Shown piece after piece: positions 11,866 through 24,956 of a stretch of DNA of 64,000 bases (position 1 is the first letter of the stretch; each line of letters starts with the position of its first letter). The translations under genes were made by a program, and so were the position numbers. The notes under the pieces are model-generated. The model was given only the letters and a program-made list of their open reading frames with translations. It made no database searches and was not told where the DNA came from. The stretch covers positions 39,316,675 to 39,380,674 of the forward strand of contig NC_089593.1 in the NCBI RefSeq assembly GCF_019320115.1. Reading direction: 5' to 3'. The DNA comes from Miscanthus floridulus (lineage: Eukaryota > Streptophyta > Magnoliopsida > Poales > Poaceae).

Positions 11866-13539
11866 ATTCCACTTGAGCCTCGTCACCAAGGAGTTCTATC
11901 GGGTGCGGTCAAAATGATTTCCGTGCCTTGTTTGGAACAAACCATGCACCAGTCTTGCACTAATACTAACACTATCTCCAAACAGGCTGAAACAAGATTC
12001 CACTTGAGCCTCATCATCTAGGAGTTCCATCGGGTGCTTCCGAAATGATTTCTGAGACTTGTTTGGCACAAACCGTGCACCTATCTTGCACTGATACTAA
12101 CACTAACTCCAAACGGACCGAAACAAGATTCCACATGAGCCTTGTCATCTATGAGATCCATCGGGTGCTTCCGAAATGATTTCTGAGCCTTGTTTGGCAC
12201 AATCCGTGCACCTATCTTGCACTGATACTAACACTATCTCCAAATGGACCAAAACAAGATTCCACTTGAGCCTCGTCACCTAGGAGTACCATCGGGTGCG
12301 TCCAAAATGATTTCTGATCCTATGGTACGTTTGGCACAAACCGTGCACCTTTCTTGCACTGATACTAACACTATCTCCAAACGGACCGAAACAAGATTCC
12401 ACTTGAGCCTCATCACCTAGGAGTACCATCGGGTGCGTCCAAAACGATTTCTGATCCTATGGTACGTTTGGCACAAACCGTGCACCTATCTTGCACTGAT
12501 ACTAACACTATCTCCAAACGGACCGAAACAAGATTCCACTTGAGCCTCGTCACCTAGGAGTTCCATCGGGTGCATCCAAAACGATTTCTAAGCCTATGGT
12601 ACATTTGGCACAGACCGTGCGCCTATCTTCCACTAATACTAACACTATATCCAAACGGACTGAAATGAGATTCCACTTGAGCCTCGTCACCAAGGAGTTC
12701 TATCGGGTGCGGTCAAAATGATTTCCGTGCCTTGTTTGGAACAAACCATGCACCAGTCTTGCACTAATACTAACACTATCTCCAAACAGGCTGAAACAAG
12801 ATTCCACTTGAGCCTCGTCATCTAGGAGTTCCATCGGGTGCTTCCGAAATGATTTCTGAGACTTGTTTGGCACAAACCGTGCAACTATCTTGCACTGATA
12901 CTAACACTAACTCCAAACGGACCGAAACAAGATTCCACATGAGCCTTACATCTATGAGATCCATCGGGTGCTTCCGAAATGATTTCTGAGCCTTGTTTGG
13001 CACAAACCGTGCACCTATCTTGCACTGATACTAGCACTATCTCCAAATGGACCAAAACAAGATTCCACTTGAGCCTCGTCACCTAGGAGTACCATCGGGT
13101 GCGTCCAAAATGATTTTTGAGCCTATGGTACATTTGGCACAAACCGTGCACTTGTCTTGCACTAATACTAACACTATATCCAAATGGACCGAAATGATAT
13201 TTCACCTGAGCCTCGTCACCTAGGAGTTCTATCGGGTGCGGTCAAAATGATTTCTGAGCCTTGTTTGGAACAAACCGTGCACATATCTTGCACTAATACT
13301 AACACTATCTCCAAACAGACTGAAACAAGATTCCACTTGAGCCTCATCACCTAGGAGTTCCATCGGGTGCTTCTAAAATGATTTCCGAGCCTTGTTTGGC
13401 ACAAACCGTGCACCTATCTTACACTGATACTAACACTATGTCCAAACAGACCGAAACAAGATTCCACTTGAGCCTTGTCACCTATGAGTACCATCGGGTG
13501 CGTTCAAAACAATTTCTGAGCCTATGGTACGTTTGGCAC

Positions 13540-15830
13540 AGGCCGTGCACCTATCTTGCACTAATCCTAACACTATATCCAAATAGACCAAAACGAGATT
13601 CCACTTGAGCCTCGTCACCTAGGAGTTCTATCAGGTGCGGTCAAAATGATTTCCGAGCCTTGTTTGGAACAAACCGTGCACCTGTCTTGCACTAATACTA
13701 ACACTATATCCAAACGGACCGAAACTAGATTCCACTTGAGCCACATCACCTAGGAGTACCATCGGGTGCGTCCAAAATGATTTCTGACACAATGGTACAT
13801 TTGGCACAGACCGTGCACCTATCTTCCACTAATACTAACACTATATCCAAACGGACCGAAATGAGATTCCACTTGAGCCTCGTCACCAAGGAGTTCTATC
13901 GGGTGCGGTCAAAATGATTTCCGTGCCTTGTTTGGAACAAACCGTGCACCAGTCTTGCACTAATACCAACACTATCTCCAAACAGACTGAAACAAGATTC
14001 CACTTGAGCCTCGTCATCTAGGAGTTCCATCGGGTGCTTCCGAAATGATTTCCGAGACTTGTTTGTCACAAACCGTGCACCTATCTTGCACTGATACTAA
14101 CACTATCTCCAAACAGACCGAAACAAGATTCCACTTGAGCCTCATCACCTAGAGTACCACCGGGTGTGACCAAAACAATTTCTAATCCTATGGTACGTTT
14201 GGCACAAACCGTGCACCTTTCTTGCACTAATACTAACACTATATCCAAACGGACCAAAACGAGATTCCACTTGAGCCTTGTCACCTAGGAGTTCTATCAG
14301 GTGCGGTCAAAATGATTTCCGAACCTTGTTTGGAACAAACCGTGTACCTATCTTGCACTAATACTAACACTATCTCCAAACAGACCGAAATAAGATTCCA
14401 CTTGAGCCTCATCACCTTGGAGTTCCATCGGGTGCTTCTGAAATGATTTCTGAGCCTTGTTTGGCACAAACCGTGCACCTATCTTGCACTGATACTAACA
14501 CTATCTCCAAACGGACTGAAACAAGATTCCACTTGAGCCTCGTCACCTAGGAGTACCATCGGGTGCGTGCAAAACGATTTCTAAGCCTATGGTATGTTTA
14601 GCACAAACCATGCACGTATCTTGCACTAATACTAACACTATATCCAAACGGACCGAAACGAGATTCCACTTGAGCCTCGTCACCTAGGAGTACCATCGGG
14701 TGCGTCCAAAATGATTTTTAATCCTATGGTACATTTGGCACAAACCGTGCACCTATCTTGCACTAATCCTAACACTATATCCAAACAGACCGAAACGAGA
14801 TTCCACTTGAGCCTCGTCACCTAGGAGTTCTATCGGGTGCGGTCAAAATGATTTCCGAGCCTTGTTTGGAACAAACCGTGCACCTGGCTTGCACTAATAC
14901 TAACACTATATCCAAACGGACCGAAACAAGATTCCACATGAGCCACATCACCTACGAGTACCATTGGGTGCGTCCAAAATGATTTCTGACACAATGGTAC
15001 ATTTGGCACAGACCGTGCGCCTATCTTCCACTAATACTAACACTATATCCAAACGGACTGAAACGAGATTCCACTTGAGCCTCGTCACCAAGGAGTTCTA
15101 TCGGGTGCGGTCAAAATGATTTCCGTGCCTTGTTTGGGACAAACCATGCACCAGTCTTGCACTAATACTAACACTATCTCCAAACAGGCTGAAACAAGAT
15201 TCCACTTGAGCCTCGTCATCTAGGAGTTCCATCGGGTGCTTCCGAAATGATTTCTGAGACTTGTTTGGCACAAACCGTGCACCTATCTTGCACTGATACT
15301 AACACAATCTCCGAACGGACCAAAACAAGATTCCACATGAGCCTCGTCACCTAGGAGTACCACCGGGTGCGACCAAAACGATTTCTGATCCTATGGCATG
15401 TTTGGCACAAACCGTGCACCTTTCTTGCACTAATACTAACACTATATCCAAACGGACCGAAACGAGATTCCACTTGAGCCTTGTCACCTAGGAGTTCTAT
15501 CGGGTGCGGTCAAAATGATTTCCGAGCCTTGTTTGGAACAAACTGTGCACCTATCTTGCACTAATACTAACACTATCTCCAAACAGACCGAAATAAGATT
15601 CCACTTGAGCCTCATCACCTTGGAGTTCCATCGGGTGCTTCTGAAATGATTTCTGAGCCTTGTTTGGCACAAACCGTGCACCTATCTTGCACTGATACTA
15701 ACACTATCTCCAAACGGACTGAAACAAGATTCCACTTGAGCCTCATCACCTAGGAGTACCATCGGGTGCGTGCAAAATGATTTCTGAGCCTATGGTATGT
15801 TTGGCACAAACCATGCACGTATCTTGCAAC
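13540..15830 (+). repeat. Nine-monomer 1,203-bp unit, about two copies
   Basis: Corresponding words at 14,281 and 15,484 and the GTGCACCAGTCTTG-type monomer near 13,945 and 15,148 are 1,203 bp apart. 1,203 equals 4 x 137 + 5 x 131. Diagnostic members are CACTAATCCTAAC, GACACAATGGTAC, GTGCACCAGTC, CACCTTGGAGTTCC and GTGCAAAAYGATTTC. The second copy ends in the shortened 126-bp monomer near 15,830. Confidence 0.82.
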
Positions 15831-15854
15831 TATATCCAAACGGACCGAAATGAG
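15729..15854 (+). repeat. Shortened 126-bp A monomer
   Basis: CTTGCACTAATACTAAC is reduced to CTTGCAAC, an 11-bp deletion, so the spacing is 126 instead of 137. The identical event is seen 35,705 bp downstream at 51,434-51,559, which ties the two regions together by descent. Confidence 0.85.
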
Positions 15855-18800
15855 ATTCCACTTGAGCCTCGTCACCTAGGAGTTCTATCAGGTGCGGTCA
15901 AAATGATTTCTGAGCCTTATTTGGAAGAAACCGTGCACCTATGTTGCACTAATACTAACACTATCTCCAAACGGACCGAAATGAGATTCCACTTGAGCCT
16001 CGTCGCCTAGGAGTTCTATCGAGTGCGGTCAAAATGATTTCCAAGCCTTGTTTGGAACAAACCGTGCACCTATCTTGCACTAATACTAACACTAACTCCA
16101 AACAGACCGAAACAAGATTCCACTTGAGCCTCGTCATCTAGGAGTTCCATCGGGTGCTTCCAAAATGATTTCCAAGCCTTGGTTGGCACAAACCGTGCAC
16201 CTATCTTGCACTGATACTAACACTATCTCCAAACGCACCGAAACAAAATTCCACTTGAGCCTTGTCACCTAGGAGTTCCATCAGGTGCGTCCAAAATGAT
16301 TTCTGAGCCTATGGTACATTAGGGACAAACCGTGCACCTGTCTTGCACTGATACTAACACTATCTCCAAACGGACCAAAACAAGATTCCACTTGAGCCTC
16401 ATCACCCAGGAGTTCTATCGAGTGCGGGCACAATGATTTCCGAGCCTTGTTTGGAACAAACCATGCACTTATCTTGCACTAATACTAACACTATCTTCAA
16501 ACGGACTAAAACAAGATTCCATTTGAGCCTCATCACCTAGGAGTTCTATCGGGTGCGTGCAAAATGATTTCTGAGCCTATGGTATGTTTGGCACAAACCA
16601 TGCACGTATCTTGCACTAATACTAATACTATATCCAAACGGACTGAAATGAGATTCCACTTGAGCCTCGTCACCTAGGAGTCTATTGGGTGCGGTCAAAA
16701 TAATTTCCGAGCCTTGTTTGGAAGAAACCATGCACCTATGTTGCACTAATACTAACACTATCTCCAAACGGACCAAAACAAGATTCCACTTGAGCCTCGT
16801 CACCTAGGAGTTCCATCGGGTGCATCCAAAATGATTTTTGAGCCTATGGTACATTAGGCACAAACCGTGCACCTGTCTTGCACAAATACTAACACTATAT
16901 CCAAATGGACCGAAATGAGATTTCACTTGAGCCTCATCACCTAGGAGTTCTATTGGGTGCGGTCAAAATGATTTACGAGACTTGTTTAGAACAAACCGTG
17001 CACCTATCTTGCACTAATACTAACACTAACTCCAAACGGACCGAAACGAGATTCCACTTGAGGCTCGTCATCTAGGAGTTCCATCGGGTGCTTCCGAAAT
17101 GATTTCTGAGCCTTGGTTGGAACAAACCATGCACCTATCTTGCACTAATACTAACACTATCTCCAAACAGAAAGAAACAAGATTCCACTTGAGCCTCGTC
17201 TTCTAGGAGTTTCATCGGGTGCTTCCAAAATGATTTCCGAGACTTGTTTGGCACAAACCGTGCACCTATCTTGCACTGATACTAACACTATCTCTAAATG
17301 GACCGAAACAAGATTCCACTTGAGCCTCGTCACCTAGGAGTACCACCGGGTGCGACCAAAACGATTTCTGATCCTATGGTACGTTTGGCACAAACCGTGC
17401 ACCTTTCTTGCACTAATACTAACACTATATCCAAACGGACCGAAACGAGATTCCACTTGAGCCTCGTCACCTAGGAGTTCTATCGGGTGCGGTCAAAATG
17501 ATTTCCGAGCCTTGTTTGGAACAAACCGTGCACTTACCTTGCACTAATACTAATACTATCTCCAAACAGACTGAAACAAGATTCCACTTGAGCCTCATCA
17601 CCTAGGAGTTCCATCGGGTGCTTCCGAAATGATTTTTGAGCCATGTTTGGCACAAACCATGCACCTATCTTCCATTGATACTAACACTATCTCCAAACGG
17701 ACTAAAACAAGATTCCACTTTAGCCTCGTCACCTAGGAGTTCCATCAGGTGCGTCAAAACGATTTCTGAGCCTATGGTACATTAGGCACAAACCATGCAC
17801 CTATCTTGCACTAAAACTAACACTATATCCAAATGGACTGAAACGAGATTTCACTTGAGCCTCAACACCTAGGAGTTCTATTTGGTGCGGTCAAAATGAT
17901 TTCCGAGCCTTATTTGGAACAAACCGTGCACCTATCTTGCACTAATACTAACACTAACTCCAAACGGACCGAAACAAGATTCCACTTGAGCCTTGTCATC
18001 TACGAGATCCATCGGGTGCTTCCGAAATGATTTCTGAGCCTTGTTTGGCACAAACCGTGCACCTATCTTGCACTGATACTAACACTATCTCCAAATGGAC
18101 CGAAACAAGATTCCACTTGAGCCTCGTCACCTAGGAGTACCATCGGGTGCGTCCAAAATGATTTTTGAGCCTATGGTACATTTGGCACAAACCGTGCACT
18201 TGTCTTGCACTAATACTAACACTATATCCAAATGGACCGAAATGATATTTCACTTGAGCCTCGTCACCTAGGAGTTCTATCGGGTGCGGTCAAAATGATT
18301 TCTAAGCCTTGTTTGGAACAAAACCGTGCACATATCTTGCACTAATACTAACACTATCTCCAAACGGACTGAAACAAGATTCCACTTGAGCCTCATCACC
18401 TAGGAGTTCCATCGGGTGCTTTTGAAATGATTTCCGAGCCTTGTTTGGCACAAACCGTGCACCTATCTTACACTGATACTAACACTATGTCCAAATAGAC
18501 TGAAACAAGATTCCACTTGAGCCTCATCACCTAGGAGTACCATCGGGTGCGTCCAAAACAATTTCTGAGCCTATGGTACATTTGGCACAGGCCGTGCACC
18601 TATCTTGCACTAATACTAACAATATATCCAAACAGACCGAAACAAGATTCCACTTGAGCCCTGTCACCTAGGAGTTCTATTGGGTGCGGTAAAAATGATT
18701 TTCCGAGCCTTATTTGGAACAAACCGTGCACCTATCTTGCACTGATACTAACACTATCTCCAAACAGACCGAAACAAGATTCCACTTGAGCCTCGTCACC

Positions 18801-20690
18801 TAGGAGTACCATCAGGTGCGTCCAAAACGATTTTTGAGTCTATGGTACGTTTGGCACAGACCGTGCACCCATCTTGCACTAATACTAACACTATATCCAA
18901 ACAGACCGAAACGAGATTCCACTTGAGCCTCGTCACCAAGGAGTTCTATCAGGTGCGGTCAAAATGATTTCCGAGCCTTGTTTGGAACAAACCATGCACC
19001 TGTCTTGCACTAATACTGACACTTTCTCCAAACAGACCAAAACAAGATTCCACTTGAGCCTCGTCATCTAGGAGTTCCATCGGGTGCGTCCAAAACGATT
19101 TTTGAGCCTATGGTACATTTGGCACAAACCGTGCACTTGTCTTGCACTAATACTAACACTATATCCAAATGGACCGAAATGATATTTCACTTGAGCCTCG
19201 TCACCTAGGAGTTCTATCGGGTGCGGTCAAAATGATTTCTGAGCCTTATTTGGAACAAACCGTGCACATATCTTGCACTAATACTAACACTATCTCCAAA
19301 CGGACTGAAACAAGATTCCACTTGAGCCTCATCACCTAGGAGTTCCATCGGGTGCTTCTAAAATGATTTCCGAGCCTTGTTTGGCACAAACCGTGCACCT
19401 ATCTTACACTAATACTAACACTATGTCCAAACAGACTGAAACAAGATTCCACTTGAGCCTCGTCACCTATGAGTACCATCGGGTGCGTCCAAAATAATTT
19501 CTGAGCCTATGGTACGTTTGGCACAGGCCGTGCACCTATCTTGCACCAATATTAACACTATATCCAAACGGACCGAAACGAGATTCCACTTGACCCTCGT
19601 CACCAAGGAGTTCTATCGTGTGCGGTCAAAATGATTTCCGATCCTTGTTTGGAACAAACCGTGCACCTGTCTTGCACTAATACTAACACTATTCCCAAAT
19701 GGACCGAAACAAGATTCCACGTGAGCCTCATCACCTAGGAGTACCATCGGGTGTGTCCAAAACGATTTCTGATCCTATGGTATGTTTGGCACAAACCGTG
19801 CATCTATCTTGCACTGATACTAACACTATCTCCAAACGGACCAAAACAAGATTCCACTTGAGCCTCGTCACCTAGGAGTACCATCGGGTGCGTCCAAAAT
19901 GATTTCTGATCCTATGGTACGTTTGGCACAAACCGTGCACCTTTCTTGCACTGATACTAACACTGTCTCCAAATGGACCGAAACAAGATTCCACTTGAGC
20001 CTCATCACCTAGGAGTACCATCGGGTGCGTCCAAAACGATTTCTGATCCTATGGTATGTTTGGCACAAACCGTGCACCTATCTTGCACTGATACTAACAC
20101 TATCTCCAAACGGACCGAAACAAGATTCCACTTGAGCCTCGTCACCTAGGAGTTCCATCGGGTGCATCCAAAACGATTTCTAAGCCTATGGTACATTAGG
20201 CACAAACCGTGCACCTATCTTGCACTAATACTAACACTATATCCAAACGGACCGAAACGAGATTCCACTTGAGCCGAGTCACCTAGGAGTTCTATCGGGT
20301 GAGGTCAAAATGATTTCCAAGCCTTGTTTGGAACAAACCGTGCACCTATCTTGCACTAATACTAACACTAACTCCAAACGGACTGAAACAAGATTCCACT
20401 TGAGCCTCGTCATCTACGAGATCCATCGGGTGCTTCCGAAATGATTTCAGAGCCTTGTTTGGCACAAACCGTGCACCTATCTTGCACTGATACTAACAGT
20501 CTCTTCAAACGGACCAAAACAAGATTCCACTTGAGCCACGTCACCTAGGAGTACCATTGGGTGTGTCCAAAATGATTTCTGAGCCTATAGTACATTTGGC
20601 ACAGGCCGGCACCTATCTTGCACTAATACTAACACTATATCTAAATGGACCAAAATGAGATTCCACTTGAGCCTCGTCACCTAGGAGTAC
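15830..20690 (+). repeat. Satellite between the 1,203-bp repeats, mostly unduplicated locally
   Basis: These are ordinary A/B1/B2 monomers with several rare variants: GGTTGGCAC, CGCACCGAAAC, AGGGACAAACC, CACCCAGGAG. I see no tandem unit longer than the trimer within it. Its relatives are elsewhere: about 35.4-35.7 kb to the right, and at 8.0-8.5 kb for the CCAATATTAAC-bearing part near 19.5 kb. Confidence 0.75.
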
Positions 20691-22870
20691 CATCGGGTGC
20701 GTCCAAAATGATTTTTGATCCTATGGTACATTTGGCACAAACCGTGCACCTATCTTGCACTAATCCTAACACTATATCCAAATAGACCAAAACGAGATTC
20801 CACTTGAGCCTCGTCACCTAGGAGTTCTATCGGGTGCGGTCAAAATGATTTCCGAGCCTTGTTTGGAACAAACCGTGCACCTGTCTTGCACTAATACTAA
20901 CACTATATCCAAATGGACCGAAACAAGATTCCACTTGAGCCACATCACCTAGGAGTACCATCGGGTGCGTCCAAAACGATTTCTGACACAATGGTACATT
21001 TGGCACAGACCGTGCACCTATCTTCCACTAATACTAACACTATATCCAAACGGACCGAAATGAGATTCCACTTGAGCCTCGTCACCAAGGAGTTCTATCG
21101 GGTGCGGTCAAAATGATTTCCGTGCCTTGTTTGGAACAAACCGTGCACCAGTCTTGCACTAATACTAACACTATCTCCAAACAGACTGAAACAAGATTCC
21201 ACTTGAGCCTCGTCATCTAGGAGTTCCATCGGGTGCTTCCGAAATGATTTCCGAGACTTGTTTGTCACAAACCGTGCACCTATCTTGCACTGATACTAAC
21301 ACTATCTCCAAACGGACCGAAACAAGATTCCACTTGAGCCTCGTCACCTAGGAGTACCACTGGGTGTGACCAAAACAATTTCTAATCCTATGGTACGTTT
21401 GGCACAAACCGTGCACCTTTCTTGCACTAATACTAACACTATATCCAAACGGACCGAAACGAGATTCCACTTGAGCCTTGTCACCTAGGAGTTCTATCGG
21501 GTGCGGTCAAAATGATTTCCGAACCTTGTTTGGAACAAACCGTGTACCTATCTTGCACTAATAGTAACACTATCTCCAAACAGACCGAAATAAGATTCCA
21601 CTTGAGCCTCATCACCTTGGAGTTCCATCGGGTGCTTCTGAAATGATTTCTGAGCCTTGTTTGGCACAAACCGTGCACCTATCTTGCACTGATACTAACA
21701 CTATCTCCAAATGGACTGAAACAAGATTCCACTTGAGCCTCGTCACCTAGGAGTACCATCGGGTGCGTGCAAAATGATTTCTGAGCCTATGGTATGTTTA
21801 GCACAAACCATGCACGTATCTTGCACTAATACTAACACTATATCCAAACGGACCGAAACGAGATTCCACTTGAGCCTCGTCACCTAGGAGTACCATCGGG
21901 TGCGTACAAAATGATTTTTGATCCTATGGTACATTTGGCACAAACCGTGCACCTATCTTGCACTAATCCTAACACTATATCCAAACAGACCGAAACGAGA
22001 TTCCACTTGAGCCTCGTCACCTAGGAGTTCTATCGGGTGCGGTCAAAATGATTTCCGAGCCTTGTTTGGAACAAACCGTGCACCTGTCTTGCACTAATAC
22101 TAACACTATATCCAAACGGACCGAAACAAGATTCCACTTGAGCCACATCACCTAGGAGTACCATTGGGTGTGTCCAAAATGATTTCTGACACAATGGTAC
22201 ATTTGGCACAGACCGTGCGCCTATCTTCCACTAATACTAACACTATATCCAAACGGACCGAAACGAGATTCCACTTGAGCCTCGTCACCAAGGAGTTCTA
22301 TCGGGTGCGGTCAAAATGATTTCCGTGCCTTGTTTGGAACAAACCGTGCACCAGTCTTGCACTAATACTAACACTATCTCCAAACAGGCTGAAACAAGAT
22401 TCCACTTGAGCCTCGTCATCTAGGAGTTCCATCGGGTGCTTCCGAAATGATTTCCGAGACTTGTTTGGCACAAACCGTGCACCTATCTTGCACTGATACT
22501 AACACTATCTCCGAACAGACCGAAACAAGATTCCACTTGAGCCTCGTCACCTAGGAGTACCACCGGGTGCGACCAAAACGATTTCTGATCCTATGGTACG
22601 TTTGGCACAAACCGTGCACCTTTCTTGCACTAATACTAACACTATATCCAAACGGACCGAAACGAGATTCCACTTGAGCCTTGTCACCTAGGAGTTCTAT
22701 CGGGTGCGGTCAAAATGATTTCCGAGCCTTGTTTGGAACAAAACCGTGCACCTATCTTGCACTAATACTAACACTATCTCCAAACAGATCGAAATAAGAT
22801 TCCACTTGAGCCTCATCACCTTGGAGTTCCATCGGGTGCTTCTGAAATGATTTCTGAGCCTTGTTTGGCA
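20690..22870 (+). repeat. Nine-monomer 1,203-bp unit, second cluster
   Basis: TCACCTAGG at 21,481 and 22,684, and the GATTTTTGATCC monomer at about 20,705 and 21,908, are 1,203 bp apart. It is the same unit as at 13.5-15.8 kb and 48.0-51.5 kb, with the same diagnostic members in the same order. This cluster bridges module M1 and super-unit N1. Confidence 0.8.
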
Positions 22871-23590
22871 CAAACCATGCACCTGTCTTGCACTAATACT
22901 AACACTATCTCCAAACGGACCGAAACAAGATTCCACTTGAGCCTCATCACCTAGGAGTTCTATCGGCTGCGGTCAAAATGATTTCCAAGCCTTGTTTGGA
23001 ACAAACCGTGCACCTGTCTTGCACTAATACTAACACTATCTCCAAACGGATCGAAACAAGATTCCACTTGAGCCTCATCATCTAGGAGTTCCGTTGGGTG
23101 CTTCTGAAATGATTTCCGAGACTTGTTTGGCACAAACCGTGCACCTATATTGCACTAATACTAACACTATCTCCAAACAGACTGAAACAAGATTCCACTT
23201 GAGCCTCGTCACCTAGGAGTACCATCGGGTGCGTCCAAAATGATTTCTGAGCCTATGGTACATTAGGCACAAACCATGCACCTATCTTGCACTAAAACTA
23301 ACACTATATCCAAACGGACCGAAACGAGATTTCACTTGAGCCTCGTCACCTAGGAGTTCTATCGGGTGCGGTCAAAATGATTTCTGAGCCTTGTTTGGAA
23401 CAAACCGTATAAATATCTTGCACTAATACTAACACTAACTCCAAACAGACCGAAACAAGATTCCACTTAAGCCTCGTCATCTACGAGATCCATCAGTTGC
23501 TTCTGAAATGATTTCCAAGCCTTGTTTGGCACAAACCGTGCACCTATCTTGCACTGATACTAACACTATCTCCAAACGGACCGAAACAAG

Positions 23591-24269
23591 ATTCCACATG
23601 AGCCTCGTCACCTAGGAGTACCATCGGGTGTGTCCAAAACGATTTCTGAGCCTATGGTATGTTTGGCACAAACCGTGCACCTATCTTGCACTAATACTAA
23701 CACTATATCCAAACGGACCGAAATGAGATTTCGTTTGAGCCTCATCACCTAGGAGTTCTATCGGGTGCGGTCAAAATGATTTCTAAGCCTTGTTTAGAAG
23801 AAACCGTGCACCTATCTTGCACAAATACTAACACTATCTCCAAACGGACCAAAACAAGATTCCACTTGAGCCTCGTCACCTAGGAGTACCATCGGGTGCG
23901 TCCAAAACAATTTCTGATCCTATGGTACGTATGGCACAAACCGTGCACCTATCTTGCACTAATACTAACACTATCTCCAAACGGACCGAAACAAGATTCC
24001 ACTTGAGCCTCATCACCTAGGAGTACCATCGGGTGCGTCCAAAACAATTTCTGATCCTATAGTACGTTTGGCACAAACCGTGCACCTATCTTGCACTAAT
24101 ACTAGCACTATCTCCAAACGGACTGAAACAAGATTCCACTTGAGCCTCGTCACCTAGGAGTACCATCGGGTGCGTGCAAAACGATTTCTGATCCTATGGT
24201 ACGTTTGGCACAAACCGTGCACCTATCTTGCACTGATACTAACACTATCTCCAAATGGACCGAAACAAG
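23591..24269 (+). repeat. Run dominated by consecutive type A monomers
   Basis: Monomer starts at 23,591, 23,728, 23,859, 23,996, 24,133 and 24,270 give spacings of 137, 131, 137, 137, 137. The A-B1-B2 grammar is replaced by a run of A monomers carrying GATCCTATGGTACG or GATCCTATAGTACG. The same run recurs cleanly at 24,956-25,635 and near 36.2-37.0 kb. Confidence 0.82.
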
Positions 24270-24956
24270 ATTCCACTTGAGCCTCGTCACCTAGGACTAC
24301 CATCGGGTTGCGTCCAAATATATTTTCATCCTATGGTACGTTTGGCACACCAAATTCATGCACCTATCTTGCACCTAATACTAACACTATCTCCAAATGG
24401 ACCCGAAACAAGATTACCACTTTGAGCCATCCGTCCACCTAGGAGTTCTATCGGGTGCGTCAAAATGATTTCCAAGCCTTGTTTGGAACAAACCGTGCAC
24501 CTGTCTTGCACTAATACTAACACTATCTCTAAAACGGACCAAAACAAGATTCCACTTGAGCCCTCGTCATCTAGGAGTTTCCATCGGGGTGCTTCCGAAA
24601 TGATTTCCGAGACTTGTTTGGCACAAACCGTGCACCTATATTACACTAATACTACACTATCTCCAAACGACTGAAACAAGATTCCACTTGAGCCTCATCA
24701 CCTAGGAGTACCATCGGTGCGTCCAAAATGATTTTTGATCCTATAGTACGTTTGGCACAAACTGTGCACCTATCTTGCACTAATCCTAACACTATATCCA
24801 AATGGACTGAAACAAGATTCCACATGAGCCCACGTCACCTAGGAGTACCATCAGGTGCGTCCAAAACGATTTCTGAGCCTATGGTATGTTTGGCAACAAA
24901 CCGTGCACCTATCTTGCACTAATACTAACACTATATCCAAACGGACCGAAATGAGA
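24270..24956 (+). other. Indel-rich stretch, probable assembly join
   Basis: Spacings here are 143, 136, 132, 136 and 139, where the clean copy at 25,498-26,034 gives 137, 131, 131, 137. Differences are mainly one-base gains or losses in short homopolymers: GGGTTGCG for GGGTGCG, GACCCGAAAC for GACCGAAAC, GCCCTCG for GCCTCG, GAGTTTCC for GAGTTCC, ATCGGGGTG for ATCGGGTG, CTACACTATC for CTAACACTATC. Nothing comparable occurs elsewhere in the window. The pattern is that of uncorrected long-read consensus rather than natural divergence. Confidence 0.8.

Larger units (their letters stand above)
8330..13735 (+). repeat. 2,910-bp tandem duplication (one full and one 2.5-kb copy)
   Basis: Copy one is about 8,330-11,239 and copy two about 11,240-13,735. 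The CCAATATTAACAC variant (8,405 and 11,315), the 107-bp rearranged monomer and the GAGCCTTACATC one-base deletion (10,031 and 12,941) all recur at 2,910 bp. I saw only a handful of differences (for example GGCATAGG against GGCACAGG at 10,625/13,535, and GTGCACC against GTGCAACT near 12,882). 2,910 is not a sum of whole 137- and 131-bp monomers, because the unit contains the shortened monomer and small indels. At the right edge copy one continues into GAGCCGAGTCACC and copy two into GAGCCACATCACC. Confidence 0.85.
13540..24280 (+). repeat. Super-module M1 (interspersed duplicate of 48.0-64.0 kb)
   Basis: This 10.7-kb stretch has a second copy at the right of the window. The distance between matching points is 34,502 at 14,281, 35,705 one 1,203-bp unit later, 35,438 at 17,341, 35,439 from about 17.8 kb to 20.9 kb, 39,852 after the extra 4.4-kb unit, and 39,584 at 22.7 kb. 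Each step is one countable insertion or deletion of whole monomers, plus single-base indels. It overlaps the start of super-unit N1. Confidence 0.8.

Noticed and set aside
24270..24956. Indel-rich stretch as an ancient, divergent edge of the array or an insertion
   Set aside because: Substitutions are not raised in proportion to indels, the indels are one-base and mostly in homopolymers, and clean sequence resumes on both sides. This fits sequencing error better than age.
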